From: Lamellibrachia columna
Lineage: Eukaryota; Annelida; Polychaeta; Sabellida; Siboglinidae
Length of the DNA: 64,000 bases
Reading direction: 5' to 3'
NCBI GenBank assembly: GCA_963662155.1
Contig: OY759264.1
Location: 18,177,642-18,241,641, forward strand
Positions 31,132 to 41,929 of the stretch are shown here, in pieces (within the stretch, counting starts at the first letter, position 1; each line of letters starts with the position of its first letter). The notes under the pieces are model-generated. The model searched no databases and was not told where the DNA came from. It saw only the letters and a program-made list of their open reading frames with translations. The position numbers were made by a program, and so were the translations under genes.

Positions 31132-32335
31132 ATGATGGCGCCGTGCAAACGGCAGTTAAAGGCCACAAGGCACTTAATTTGTGGCAGTTGCAGTAACTGG
31201 GTGGACTTCGCCAAGTCTGGGTGCGAGAAGTCCTGGGCTGAGGTCCAGGCAGATAGTTTTAGTTTTGAGTGTAGGGGATGTACGAAGATGAAGGAACTAG
31301 AGGTGGAGTTGGAAGAGCTGAGGCTGCTCGTTGTGGCAATGGTGGGAAGGGAACAGGGGGGTTGTGCCAGTAGTTCCGGTGGGGGAACAGTAGATGATAA
31401 AGTGGGGAAAGACACAAGAGATGCTAGGGAGAGCTCACCGCAGCCTGGGAGGAAGCTGAGAGGAGGGAAGGTGACAGGTCATAGGGAGACAGGACGTAAG
31501 GAGACGGGAAGGAAAGGAACGGGAGGGAAGACAACCGGAGCGAAGGAGAGGGGAGTAGGGGAGACAGGAGGGAAGGAGAATGGAGTGGGGGAGACAGGAG
31601 GGAAGGAGAAGGGAGTGGGGGAGACGGGAGGGAAAACAACCGGAGTGAAGGAGAGGGAAGTGGGAGAGACAAGAGCAAAGGAGTGGGAAGTGGGGGAGAC
31701 AGGAGGGAAGGGGTCAGGACAGAATGTGATGGAGGGGATCGAACGGAAGAGTTATTCTGCAGCAGTGATAGAGGGGGTGAGGAAGAGAGCGAGGGTGTTT
31801 GTGGGGGATTCGATAGTTAGGAAGACCGACAGAGTCTTAAACAAGGGAGATGATGTGGTGGTCTGCTTGCCTGGAGCCAAAATAGAGGCGATAACTGAGA
31901 GGGTAAAAAACATCGTAGGCTCGGGTAAGGGTGGATCTGTTTTAGTACACGTAGGGACAAATAACGTAGAGAGGGAGGGTACAACTGCCATAGTTAGGAA
32001 ATATAGGCAGTTGGTCAGAACACTAAAACAGACGCGGGTTGAGCAGGTAATACTGTCAGGGATTTTTACCTGTAATGGGCAGGAGGGGTCACAAATATCG
32101 AAATTGTCGGGGGATGGCAATTAACATGTTAGTCCAGAAGTTATGTAGGGAAGAGGAAGTTGGATTTGTGGATTTATGGGGAAGTTTTGTTGGGAGGGCT
32201 GATATGTACATGAAGGATGGGCTTCATTTAAGTGGAAAGGGGGCGGCAGTATTCGCGGACAAACTTTCAGCAGAAGTAGATAGTGACTTGGGTACAATGA
32301 CAAATATTTTTGGAAGTAAACATTCTTTAAACTAG
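31132..32335 (+). pseudogene. CR1-like ORF1: zinc-finger/esterase protein, one frameshift
   Basis: ATG at 31132. Residues about 15-50 carry CGSCSNWVDFAKSGC...FECRGC, a PHD-like cysteine cluster, followed by a heptad region (MKELEVELEELRLLV). Residues about 115-205 are a low-complexity GETGGKE repeat (DNA gagacaggagggaaggag). After that comes an SGNH-type esterase: VFVGDSIVRK (GDS nucleophile block), VLVHVGTNNVE, and, after a -1/+1 frameshift near 32085, MYMKDGLHLSGKGAAVFADK (the D..H block). CR1 ORF1 proteins with zinc-finger and esterase domains are known. The frameshift disables this copy. Confidence 0.85.
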
Positions 32336-32337
32336 AA

Positions 32338-35212
32338 GTGCAGGGGGGTTACCTAGAGGTGTCTCAAGCAGAACAAGAGGCCACTAGCACAGATAAACCA
32401 ATATCAAATCATCCGAAAAACATCTCTGAAAAAGGTTATAGATGCGTATGTTTAAATGCAAGGAGCATAGTAAATAAGAAAAACGAATTAAACATTATGG
32501 TAGAAGATATTGACCCTCACATAATTGGTATAACTGAATCATGGGCCAACATAGATATAACAGATGCTGAATTAGGACTGACAGGATATGTAATGTTTAG
32601 GAAAGATCGAATAGGAAGAAGGGGCGGGGGAGTTATTTTATATGTTAAAGAATCTATTCAGGCTTATGAAATAAAACTAGAAAGGGAAGCAGATTGCGAT
32701 GAAGCTGTTTGGTGCAAAATTGTTTCAGGAAATAAAAAATTAACTATTGGATTAGTTTACCGAAGTCCAAACATAAACGAAGAGGACAACACAAAAATAA
32801 AAAACGCTATAAAGGAAGTTAGTAAAGGGGAATGTATCATAATGGGAGATTTTAACCATGGACACATACAATGGAATTCTCTAGAGAGCACAGGGATTGA
32901 GGACCAACAATTTCTATTTTTAATCCAGGATAGCTTTCTTACTCAGCACGTACTAGAACCAACCAGGGGAGAAAATGTATTAGATATAGTTTTGTCATCA
33001 CAAAAAGAATTAGTGGACAATGTAAAAATATTTGAACCATTGGGTAATAGTGACCATAATCAAATTGACAATTTTGACATCAATGTAAAATCAGAAAGTA
33101 AAAATAAGAAAACGTACAAGAGAAACTTCCACAAAGGTAACTACAAAGATATGAGAAAATACTTAGCAAAGCTAGATTGGAATAACATGCTGATGAATAA
33201 GACCGCAATTGAATGTTGGAATATTCTAAAATATGAAATTGAGAGTATCATCGATAAATTTGTTCCCTTCCAAAAACAAGGAAAGCGGTATAGAAAGAAA
33301 CACTTGTCAAAAGAGGCTATTAGAAAAATAATGCTAAAACAAACTGTGGAGGGTTTATAGGCGTACCAGAAAGGACGAAGACTATGCCAAATACAAAGAG
33401 GCACTTAATGCAGCTACAACTGAAATCAGACAATCTAAAAGAAGCTATGAGCAAAAACTAGCATGTAACATAAAAAATGACAGCAAGAGTTTTTGTGCAT
33501 ATGTCAGGAGTAAACAAAACGTACAAGACAAGGTTGGACCTCTAGAAGACAGTGCTGGAAATATAATATCACAGGGGTTTTTAATGGCGGAAGACCTAAA
33601 TGGTTACTTCAGTTCAGTGTTTACCAAAGAAGATATTAGTTCATTACCAGTTGCTGATGCTAAATTTCAGGGGGCTAAATCTGACTATTTAGGTCCGTTA
33701 GTTGTAACTCCAGAATTGGTAGCTAAGAAAATAAAGGCAATGAAGGATAACAAATCACCGGGAGTGGATGGGATTCCTCCAAAATTACTAATGGAAACAG
33801 TAGAACAAATCAGTATACCACTTGCAAGAGTATTCAACTTGTCATTAAAAGAGGGAGTTGTTCCGTTTGAATGGAAAGAAGCAAACATCATACCATTATT
33901 TAAAAAGGGTTCGAGAAATAAGTCAGAGAATTACAGACCAGTGAGTTTAACGTCAGTGATGTGTAAATTATTAGAAAGGTTAATTAAAGACCATATGGTG
34001 GAATTCCTCGTTAAGCATAAATTATTAAATTCATCTCAACATGGATTCCTTAAAACGAGGTCATGCTTAACAAATATGTTATGTTTTTTGGAAGAAATCA
34101 CTAAGTGGATAGACGTGGGATCGCCAGTAGATATTATCTACTTAGATTTTCAGAAAGCTTTTGACAAAGTGCCACATCAAAGATTACTACTTAAATTAAA
34201 AGCCCATGGTATCGGGGATAGCATAACTGACTGGATAGAACAATGGCTGACTGACAGAAGACAACGAGTTGTAGTAGATGGAGAAGTTTCAAATTGGAAA
34301 TCGGTTTTGAGTGGGGTACCTCAAGGATCAGTATTAGGACCTATATTATTCTTAATTTATATCAATGACTTGGACGACAGTATAACAAGTAACGTACTGA
34401 AATTTGCGGATGACACAAAACTGTTTAGAAAGGTTAATACTGATGGTGATAAACAACATTTACAAAACGATCTAGACAGATTAGTGAAATGATCTGAGAA
34501 ATGGCAGATGTTGTTCAATTTTGGGAAATGTAAATGCCTACATACAGGACATAGGAACTTGAATGTAAACTATAAAATGGGAGATACTGTTCTGGGTACT
34601 ACTGTAAAAGAAAAGGACTTAGGAGTTACAATAAGTGCTGATATGAAAGTTTCAGAGCAGTGTGGTATTGCAGCTTCAAAGGGTAATCAAATTCTTGGAT
34701 TGATTAGAAGAAACATAACATACAAGGGAAAAAAGTTAATTATACCTCTTTATAAAGCAATAGTTAGACCTCATTTAGAATACTGTATACAAGCATGGAG
34801 ACCATATCGTAAGAAGGATATAGATACGCTTGAACGCATACAAAGGAGAGCAACTAAAATGATTCCAGAACTGAGAGACCTTAGTTATGAAGAACGCCTG
34901 AAAGAATGTGGTTTAACAACTCTAGAGACAAGGAGGTTAAGAGGAGATCAGATTGAAGTTTTTAAGATATTGAATGGGTATGAAAATATTGATAGAAATA
35001 TGTTTTTCTCACTCAAGAAGGATAGCAGAACTAGAGGACATAAGGTAAAATTAGTAAAGGATCAATGTAGATTGGACATCAGGAAGCACTCGTTCTCACA
35101 GAGGACAATAAATGAATGGAACAAATTGTCTACAGATTGTGTAACTGCTAGCAGCGTGAATATGTTTAAAAACAAGGTTGACACATATCTCAGGAGGGCG
35201 GGCTATAAGTAG
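32338..35212 (+). pseudogene. CR1-like ORF2: endonuclease-reverse transcriptase, two lesions
   Basis: The frame opens directly after the ORF1 stop (no ATG; possibly translated by reinitiation). The endonuclease runs from CVCLNARSIVNKKNEL, IIGITESWA and GGGVILYV through MGDFNHGHIQWNS to NSDHNQI (catalytic SDH). A 1-base deletion near 33340 shifts frame; the next block is VYRRTRKDEDYAKYKEALNA. The RT has NKSPGVDGIPPKLLME, NYRPVSLTSVMCKLLE, YLDFQKAFDKVPHQ, LSGVPQGSVLGPILFLIYIN and the catalytic FADD (about 34405). An in-frame TGA at 34490-34492 replaces TGG, which is intact in the 62.6-kb copy. The C-terminal domain ends in a TAG at 35210. Confidence 0.9.
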
Positions 35213-35309
35213 ATGAACATTGTTGGACTCTCGATAAGCCAATGGCTTCCTTGTCCACTTGCCATCTGGGCCTTTGGCTTGGATGGCAAATCTTGTTAAA
35301 TCTTGTTAA

Positions 35310-35930
35310 AACCTGGACTATGGTGCTGCATGCAAAATGGAGGGAGCCAATCAAGGATTGCATTTCTTTCAAGGTGGCTATCTTCCTTTTGGCTAGGCCT
35401 AAGAGTTTCTGCCGAAGAGATGTCACTTTGTCCAGAGGTAATGCGAGTGTTTGATTCAAGGTATCAACTTCAATTCCATGAAGTGTGACCGTTGTGGAAG
35501 GGAGCACTGTTTTAGATTGCTTTATAGGTGGGCTAGCCATTTGGCTGAGCTCAAGAAAGCAAGACAGGTTAGAATGGCATTCAGGCTGTGTTTTGCCAAA
35601 CCAAGATGAATCATCAAGGATATGACTCATACTAGAGATGTGAAACTTAAGCTGGCTTATCCATTGCAGGGCATATGACAGTAGCTCAAAGGTCTGGCAT
35701 GCATTGCTCACGCCCATTGGAAGGCATAACTAAAAAAAACTTAAGTACCTGAAATTTGAAACCTAACAGTCTATAGTCAAAGGGTGAGACTTGGATAATG
35801 CGGAATGCATCTTGTAAATCAGCTTTGGCGATGAACACTCCTTTACCCAAAGTCACCAGTTGTTCAACACAGTTATCTAGCATTTGAAAGGTAACAGTGG
35901 TGAATTCAGGAAGTTAGCTTCTTGTCGTAA
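35310..35930 (-). pseudogene. DIRS-like element A, reverse transcriptase (left arm)
   Basis: Minus strand. 35686-35883 gives GKGVFIAKADLQDAFRIIQV and SPFDYRLLGFK. After a frameshift, 35310-35717 gives MGVSNACQTFELLSYALQWI, SHILDDSSWFG (catalytic DD) and KEMQSLIGSLHFACS, the RT-to-RNase H connection typical of DIRS-type elements. The first 100 bp of the long open frame (35213-35309) translate the CR1 3' end and are not part of this protein. The block resumes on the far side of the CR1 insertion. Confidence 0.85.
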
Positions 35931-36590
35931 CCCTGCAACAGAAATTGCAAAACATTAAGTTTCACTGGCGTTGGTACAACGTGGCCGATCATTGTTGCTG
36001 AATACCGACTCGGTGCATTGTCGTTGACTCAGTGCATGGATACGTTTTCTAAACTTATCTGTTATTTCATCCACCAGCTGTGCCCAACCTATATCGAAAG
36101 TGTTGGTACTTGATGTTGATGGTATCCGGCTCTTCGCTTTCTTGTGGGTTCGTCTCTCATTTTCCTCAGCAGGGGAGTCGCTGTCAGTGAACTCGGAGTC
36201 AGAGTCAGAACAATTCGACGCCTGTTCAGGTGACGGTGAGTGACGTTTTCTTGTCCTTGCTCGCTGTCACACCTGCTTGGCTGGTGAGGTTGGACCGTCA
36301 GCGGCAGGATGCTGCTCGTTTGGCTGGGAAGATGGGCCAGCGACGACGGGAGCAGGAGTCAACTGCTGTCTACGAAATGCCTTGAACTTCTCATCCGTCT
36401 TCGCCAACATATTGAAACCAGGAGTACCTCCAGATTTGGTGCGTCAGGGGTTCGAGCCTCACGTGCTGATTCATCAGGTGCACTGCATGGAGCGCTCTTC
36501 TCAGTCTTCTTGGCCCGCTCCTGCGTCGCCGAAGGTTTCAGACTCTCTTCCTGTGAGAATATTATCGCGGGCGCCCCTAACCAATGGGAA
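35931..36590 (-). pseudogene. DIRS-like element A, gag-like protein (left arm)
   Basis: Minus strand, assigned by position and by matching the right-arm copy. It reads with breaks as RRQQLTPAPVVAGPSSQPNE, SDSEFTDSDSPAEENERR and WAQLVDEITDKFRKRIHALS. A stop and frameshift separate the halves. The acidic SDSDSEFTDSDS stretch and basic THKKAK patch are typical of a nucleic-acid-associated structural protein, but no named domain is recognised. The original ATG region is missing here; in the right arm it is at 58592. Confidence 0.7.
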
Positions 36591-37110
36591 GCTCCGAAGG
36601 CAACCAGGCTGGCCTAATTAAGCGCCATCCCAATTAGCAGGAAGGGGCGCAGGTTGTATAAACACTGTTTTGTACTGTCTTTCCTTTTCTTTAAGGTTTG
36701 GTCTGACATGTTGATTTGCTGCAAATAATGTTTTGATGTTGACGTAGTCCTCAGCTACTTTTTTATTTGGCTAGACTCTTTATATTATTTGATAAAAGAC
36801 GCCTTAATTCTGTGGCTTATTTTCAGGCTCTGCTTGGGTGCTTTCTATATTAAATTAAAATATATGGGGCTATGTGCCGGGTATCTAGGTGCTTGTGAAG
36901 TGCAATGAAAAATATAGAAATCTCCATCCTTGGGGTATTTCTGGCATCTAGGCGTCTTGAGTGAAAAGTATGTTAGTAGCAATGGATGTTGGAGTGCACC
37001 TAACTAAAATGCGTTTGGACCCAAACCTTAAGGTTTGCAGTACTAACTGACTCTAAGTCTGAGACTAAGTCTCAGTCAGACTGACAATTGTTGATGTGAC
37101 AACGAAGTCA
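36591..37110. other. Element A leader/terminal region; tctgagactaagtctcag palindrome
   Basis: Noncoding and conserved in both arms (right: about 57820-58370). At 37053-37082 a nested palindrome (agtctgagactaagtctcag) is flanked by ctaactgactctaa and cagtcagactga. This may be the terminal or circular-junction region of DIRS-like element A, whose gag starts nearby, but I cannot prove terminal repeats. Confidence 0.4.
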
Positions 37111-37119
37111 CTCGCCGCC

Positions 37120-37270
37120 GCACCGGCACGCACCAGAGGCAGCGCTTATCTCTTCTACCAGACTTTCACCCGCGTCGACGCCTACAAATTCTCATTCTTC
37201 CCAGCGCCATCAGACTATGGAACAAGAGCACACAAGAATTAGTTTAGCCAACCGTCAGTAGAAAGGTTTA
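37120..37270 (+). pseudogene. LINE ORF2 C-terminal fragment (left arm)
   Basis: Plus-strand frame reading SAYLFYQTFTRVDAYKFSFF, PSAIRLWNKSTQELV and stop. The FFPSAIRLWN signature is the extreme C-terminus of many non-LTR retrotransposon polyproteins. The upstream RT is absent, as in a severely 5'-truncated LINE insertion. The right-arm copy is at about 57650-57800, minus strand. Confidence 0.65.
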
Positions 37271-37438
37271 GACAGTGCCTTCTCACCATGCCAACATAGA
37301 ACAATTATACAGCCCTTATTATTAGAAATCATAGTCCATGCACTAATGTATTGCCTAACTACGCAAACGCGACATATTCTGACCTACACGGACCCGAACC
37401 GGCACTACATCACCCGCTCCCACGCAATAGTGATCACA

Positions 37439-37490
37439 GCTCGAAAATACTCTAGCCACATTTATATGTGGCTAACATAGTTACGAGCTT
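37439..37490. repeat. 52-bp imperfect palindrome, conserved in both arms
   Basis: Core agccacat-ttat-atgtggct (37454-37473) inside an outer agctcg...cgagct pair (37439-37490). The right arm has the same structure at about 57418-57470. Position: between the LINE C-terminal fragment and the minisatellite. Confidence 0.8.
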
Positions 37491-37751
37491 AAATGGAAGA
37501 AGAAGAAAACAAGTTCAGACAACAACGTCTACTCTACGGCTCAGCCCAGTTACGACAGAAACAACAAGTAAAATTGTTATTTAAATATTCTAAGTACACT
37601 GTTTTGTCGACAATATTTATCACACATATATTATCATATCACAAATATTTTAATCAATCAGTGCAAGATAAAGTGAGTTGTGGCGTTAATCCTTGTTGTA
37701 TATTTGATTTTCGCTCGATCAGGGCGTGGTTTGTTTACATTGGATACAACC

Positions 37752-38150
37752 GCCTTGGGCGCGGTGGTCGTGTGTCGGGCGTGGTGGTCGTGTGTCGGGC
37801 GTGGTGGTCGTGTGTCGGGCGCGGTGGTCGTGTGTCGGGCGCGGTGGTCGTGTGTGGGACGCGGTGGTCGTGTGTGGACGCGGTGGTCGTGTGTGGACGC
37901 GGTGGTCGTGTGTGGGGCGCGGTGGTCATGTGTCGAGCGCGGTGGTCGTGTGTGGGACGCGGTGGTCGTGTGTGGGGCGCGATGGTCGTGTGTGGGACGC
38001 GGTGGTCGTGTGGGATGCGATGGTCGTCTGTGGGACGCGGTGGTCGTGTGTCGGGCGCGGTGGTCTTGTGTGGGGCGCGGTGGTCGTGTGTGGGGCGCGG
38101 TGGTGTGGGTGGGGCGCAGCAGTCGTGTGTGGGGCGCAGTGGTCGTGTGG
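37752..38150 (+). repeat. 20-bp GC-rich minisatellite, ~20 copies (left arm)
   Basis: Unit of about 20 bp (ggtggtcgtgtgtggggcgc, with cgggcgc and gggacgc variants and occasional 18-bp units). Because 20 is not a multiple of 3, all frames read the same 20-residue period (RGGRV.GAVVVC.ARWSCV), explaining several overlapping long frames on both strands. The last units pass directly into the head of a SINE at 38131. Confidence 0.9.
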
Positions 38151-38335
38151 TAGGACGTTGGACTTTCGTTCGAGGGAACCTGGGTTCAAAACCACCTGCT
38201 GCCGTTTAGAAACTTGAGCAATTTCGTTCACCCCACTTTGCCCGTGTCATTCGGAAGAGACACTAAAACTTGGTCCCTTCTATCTGGTGTTGATGCCAGG
38301 GGAAGTAAAAGACAGGGAAATGGAAAAAACAACTC
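38131..38335 (+). mobile_element. tRNA-derived SINE fused to the minisatellite (left arm)
   Basis: The head ggggcgcagtggtcgtgtgg, then taggacgttggact, then cctgggttcaaaaccacc supplies an A-box-like and a B-box-like element in tRNA-like spacing. The body includes ctgccgtttagaaacttgag and caatttcgttcacccc, shared with SINEs at 17.96 and 62.5 kb. Bases 38131-38150 are themselves a minisatellite unit. Confidence 0.7.
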
Positions 38336-38427
38336 AGTGCGCCTCACAGAGCTGGTTAAACTCGCTATACTATCTTCTTAGATCAGCTGTTTAGGGAGTA
38401 TCTGATCAAGCATCATCATCAGTCAAG

Positions 38428-38728
38428 ATGGCCGGATTTTGCAGGAATTTGGAATCGCTATTTGGTTCATATTCTTGTTTGATATGCTTTGCTAAATTAT
38501 ATCAAGTACTGTCACTTAGATTCCTTAAGCAATTATGTGTGGTGTCTCCTAGGTATGACTTTACGGAGAATGTACCTCTATGAAAATGAGATTCTATTGG
38601 GGAGCACAAATAAATCCTACCGATACCAGCTGCGTCACCTATCGACGTCCCAATCCGGTAGATTCAATCGATACCGCTGTCATGGACTGAGATTACTGTC
38701 ACCGTGTGCAAAGACAAATATTTCATAA
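38428..38728 (+). CDS. Unknown frame conserved in both arms
   Basis: An ATG at 38428 opens MAGFCRNLESLFGSYSCLIC, FAKLYQVLSLRFLKQLC. The right arm has the same frame for 78 codons at 55838-56071 (MAGFCKNLESLFDSYSCLIC and on to TYLYENEILLGSTNKSYRYQ). The left copy shifts frame near 38550: its second half (RMYLYENEILLGSTNKSYRY) is in the frame starting 38489. No family recognised. Conservation may only reflect the duplication, not selection. Confidence 0.3.
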
Positions 38729-38759
38729 TGATGGGTTGCATTTCAACGATCTCGTGAAT

Positions 38760-39015
38760 TATAAATTGTTTCGTAGCATGAAGGGATCAGTGTTTACTGC
38801 AGTGAAATCGGCACAAGGTCATTGATGTAAGGTTGCAAGTTTCTTGATCTAATAAAGCTGGTGGCTAGGACGTGTATTGATGTCATAATAACGTTTTAAC
38901 TTATTAAGATTACGGCAAACTTAGTGATGATGAGAGCTGTGGCTCCTAGATTGGGTTCGTATGTACATTATAATTGTTTTGTACTTGTGTGAATAGTCTG
39001 GCATGTTTGTTGGAT
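38760..39015. other. Arm noncoding sequence
   Basis: Conserved in the right arm (about 55500-55760). Nothing recognised. Confidence 0.4.
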
Positions 39016-39019
39016 AACG

Positions 39020-39330
39020 CGCGCTGACCGACTATGGCCTGTAAGTTAATGTACATTGACCGACTATGGCACTGGAAGATAGTTTACATCGACCAACTTT
39101 GATCTGTGAGATTATTTATATGAATCGACCGACTCTGGTCTGTGAAATAACTTACATTGGCCGACTATGGCATGTGAGATAACTTACATTGGCCGACTAT
39201 TCCACATGATGTAACTTATGTTGGCCGAGTATGGCATGTGAGATAACTTATATTGGCCGACTATGGCATGCGAGTTAACTTATATTGGCCGACTATGGCA
39301 TGTGAGATAATTTGCGTCAACCGACTTTGG
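39020..39330 (+). repeat. 32-bp tandem repeat, ~9 copies (left arm)
   Basis: Units of about 32 bp built on ttggccgactatggcatgtg and agataacttaca, with variants (cgactttgatctgtgag). The array ends at the gag-like start of DIRS-like element B. The right-arm counterpart is at 55165-55490. It could be a subterminal repeat of element B. Confidence 0.85.
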
Positions 39331-39354
39331 TCTGGCAGTGTGAAATTGTGCAGC

Positions 39355-39746
39355 TAATGTTACAGGATGCCACCAATCAGACAGTCGGAGCGTCCAAGGG
39401 CCACGGCTGCAGCAGGGCGCCCCCACAGATGGATGTCATTGATCGGACAGCAGCACAGTACAATGAGACGGCTTGCTTATCTACAGCGGCCGGTCCGCGA
39501 GCAGCTCGTCGTCAGTGGGGTGCTGCCGTGGAGGGTCGTCTTGATGCGACAGAATGGCTCCATCACGAGATGCGTGTCATGCGTGAACTGTTGCAGTCTG
39601 TTCTCCCCAATGTTGCAGCTTCAGCAACGGCATCAACAGGTGGTCAAAGGGCATCATCGGTTGTGGCGCCAAGCAGTCAGGTCGCTGACCTGACTGCGTC
39701 TACGAGTCGGCAGGACGTGGCTCCGGTGGCGTCTACGAGTCGTTAG
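39355..39746 (+). pseudogene. DIRS-like element B, gag-like protein (left arm)
   Basis: Plus-strand frame with LMLQDATNQTVGASKGHGCS, WGAAVEGRLDATEWLHHEMR and VMRELLQSVLPNVAASATAS, then a low-complexity STSRQDVAPVA repeat (DNA acgagtcggcaggacgtggc), continuing in decayed form to about 39870. The same frame appears in the right arm at 54726-54968 (minus). A short coiled-coil-like EWLHHEMRVMRELLQSV helix is the only structural hint. Assigned to gag by position upstream of the zinc finger and RT. Confidence 0.6.
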
Positions 39747-40247
39747 GATGTGGCTCCGGTGGTGTCGGCAGGACGTGGTTCCGGTGGCATCCATGACTCG
39801 GCAGGATGTTGCTCCGGCATCCACGAGTCATCAGGATGCGGGTCCGGTGGCATTGTTCCCGAGAAAGTAAGAGCAAATGTGTAGTCTGGGGAGTATGTTG
39901 ATTTGCATGCCTTGCTCCCAGAAATCAGCCTGGCTCAGCAGGATTTCTCGTTAGCTGTCCGGCCAGGGGAGATAATGGGAATCCTGCTGTCTGCGTTGCC
40001 CCTACGCCCAAAGCTGAATTCCAATCTTTCATGCAGTGGTCCAAGGCTTTCTGTATCTACATGTCTGTTTTTCTCCTGAAACCGGAGAATGCTCTTCACG
40101 CGTCCAAAGATGCTTAAATATATATATACACAGTTAGACATTTTGCAGAGCGTGTGGGAAACTGTCGAGCGTATGACGAGTCATTCAGGGCATTTAGGAG
40201 TTTGGAGGGGTGGTCGAGGGACAGCGTGAATTATGAGCTGTGGCTAA

Positions 40248-41254
40248 ATGCAGCACAGCAGCTGCAACCCAGGGTGTGCATTGCAAGGGAGGGAATCTCC
40301 CTTTCTCAACAGGGGTAACAGATCCACCGGCAACTGCTATGCGTTCGACCTGGGCCAGCAATGCAGACACAATCCCTGCCGCTACAGGCACTTGATACCC
40401 CCATCCACCCTGGGATTATATGTCCAAGATCACAAGTGTGAAAATCCACCATTTGCCAATGCAATAATATTATGCACAAACAATGACCCGGACAAGCCTT
40501 CGCCAGCAGCTCTAAATCAGGTATTGCAAGGGTATGATTTTGTTAGTAGTCAGCATCTTGTCAACGGGTTTAGTACAGGTTTTGAAATTGGATGTTTGGG
40601 TGTACCAGTGCAGAAAGGCAAAGGTGTCAAAAACATGAGGTCCGCTTTTGAATTTCCATAGGAAATAGATCTGGGTGTCGTATCTAAGAAAGTGCCAGGA
40701 GAATTTCGAGTGATGCATAATTTGTCTCACCCAGAGGGGTCTTCAGTTAATGATTACATGCCCCTTCAATTTTCATCGGTGCACTACGCAACAATGCAGG
40801 ATGCAATTTATTTTATTAAGGAATCCCAATCAATAGTTTTCATGGCTAAAGTAGACATTGAGCCAGCTTTTCCGGATCATTCCAGTGGCACCGAAGGATG
40901 CACCACTGTTAGGCTTTAAATGGATGTTGTGTTATGGATTGGAGGTTGCGAGCGCATGTTCGATCTTTGAAACGCTCAGTACAGCATTAGAATGGATGGC
41001 GGGTGGCAATGAACAAACTCGGGGTAACAAACGTGGTGCATGTAATTGAATACTTCTTGTTTATGGCAGATTCCCTGGTGATATGCGAACGTGATATGAA
41101 GGTATTTATTGACCTATGTAAGCAAACTGGAGTCCCGTTGACACCAGAAAAGACTGTGGGTCGAGCGACAGCACTCCAATTGGTGAGAATCACTTTGGAC
41201 GCAGTGAGTATGATGGTTCGTTTACCCGAAGACAAATTAACACAATGCAGATAG
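40248..41254 (+). pseudogene. DIRS-like element B, zinc finger and reverse transcriptase (left arm)
   Basis: 40248-40661 begins with a C-x8-C-x4-C-x3-H finger (NCYAFDLGQQCRHNPCRYRH), then RT N-terminal sequence (LNQVLQGYDFVSSQHLVNGF). After a stop at 40660: KKVPGEFRVMHNLSHPEGSS, VND (the fR.ihdLS.P.gsSVND signature of DIRS RT), then KVDIEPAFPDH. Frameshifted, 40858-41049: LFRIIPVAPKDAPLLGFKWM. 41003-41254: MNKLGVTNVVHVIEYFLFMA, where the catalytic DD is degraded to EY, then KQTGVPLTPEKTVG. Multiple lesions; inactive. Confidence 0.85.
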
Positions 41255-41900
41255 CTACTGCAGCCATTTCTGGAGAAGCAGAAAGTCACACTTAGAGAGC
41301 TGCAGTCCCCTGTAGGGGTGTTGAATGGCGCATGCTCCGTTGTCGTGCCAGTGAGGGCTCTCCTTATGAGATTAACAGACTTGACTCTGGGTGTTTCTAG
41401 ACTGCATTACCACATATGACTGACCAGGCAAGTGAAGCTACATCTGGTAACATGGCAGGATTTTCTGACAGATTTTAATGGCAAGGCTTTCTTCTTGGAT
41501 GAGAACTTGATGACTGGGGACTACCTGCAGTTGTTTACAGATGCTTCAGGGGCATAAGCTATGAAGCAGTGCGTGGACCAGAGTGGTTTTTTGATTGGTG
41601 GCCCAGTTCATGGCTTGCACTAAACATTACTGTACCGGAGTTGTATCTGATTGTGGCAGCTATGGAGTTATGGGATGTTTCTTGGGCTAACGATAGTGTC
41701 TGTTTATTCACAAATAATGAGGCCTTGTTCTCAATTATTAATAAGTAGATGCCCAGGGAGCCTTGGGTGATGGTTTTAGTGCGCAAGTTGATTATGAAAT
41801 GCTTGCGCTGTAATGTTAACTTTACAGCTCGTCATGTGCCGGATCGTGACAATACTTGACCTGACAAACTGTCCCGTTGTCAGATTAACGACTTCCGTGC
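41255..41900 (+). pseudogene. DIRS-like element B, RNase H region (left arm)
   Basis: Readable in pieces: KQKVTLRELQS, FLTDFNGKAFFLDENLMTGD, YLQLFTDASGA (RNase H first aspartate), then LWQLWSYGMFLG and FTARHVPDRDNTLxDKLSRC (last aspartate region, with an ACCTG/TTGACC stop here where the right arm reads LADKLSRC). Several stops and frameshifts. Confidence 0.75.
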
Positions 41901-41929
41901 GTTGGCTCCATGTGTCAATTACGACCCAG

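Larger units (their letters stand above)
30560..35309 (+). mobile_element. Nearly full-length CR1-like LINE (4.75 kb)
   Basis: Inserted in DIRS-like element A of the left arm only. The right arm keeps the uninterrupted target (gcggaacctgggg, rc of about 59780-59812). AACC is present on both sides (30556-30559 and 35310-35313), a likely short target duplication. A 570-bp 5' leader precedes ORF1 (31132-32335) and ORF2 (32338-35212). The 3' end is a short tandem aaatcttgtt repeat (35288-35307), as is usual for CR1-type LINEs, which lack poly(A). Very similar to the copy at 62588, so recently active. Confidence 0.9.

Noticed and set aside
31424..31678. Minus-strand Pro/Ser/Leu-rich frame
   Set aside because: It is the antisense of the low-complexity GETGGKE repeat in CR1-like ORF1.
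38131..38215. Possible tRNA gene
   Set aside because: The A- and B-box-like elements are present but no cloverleaf with a paired acceptor stem is evident, and the sequence continues into a SINE body found elsewhere in the window.
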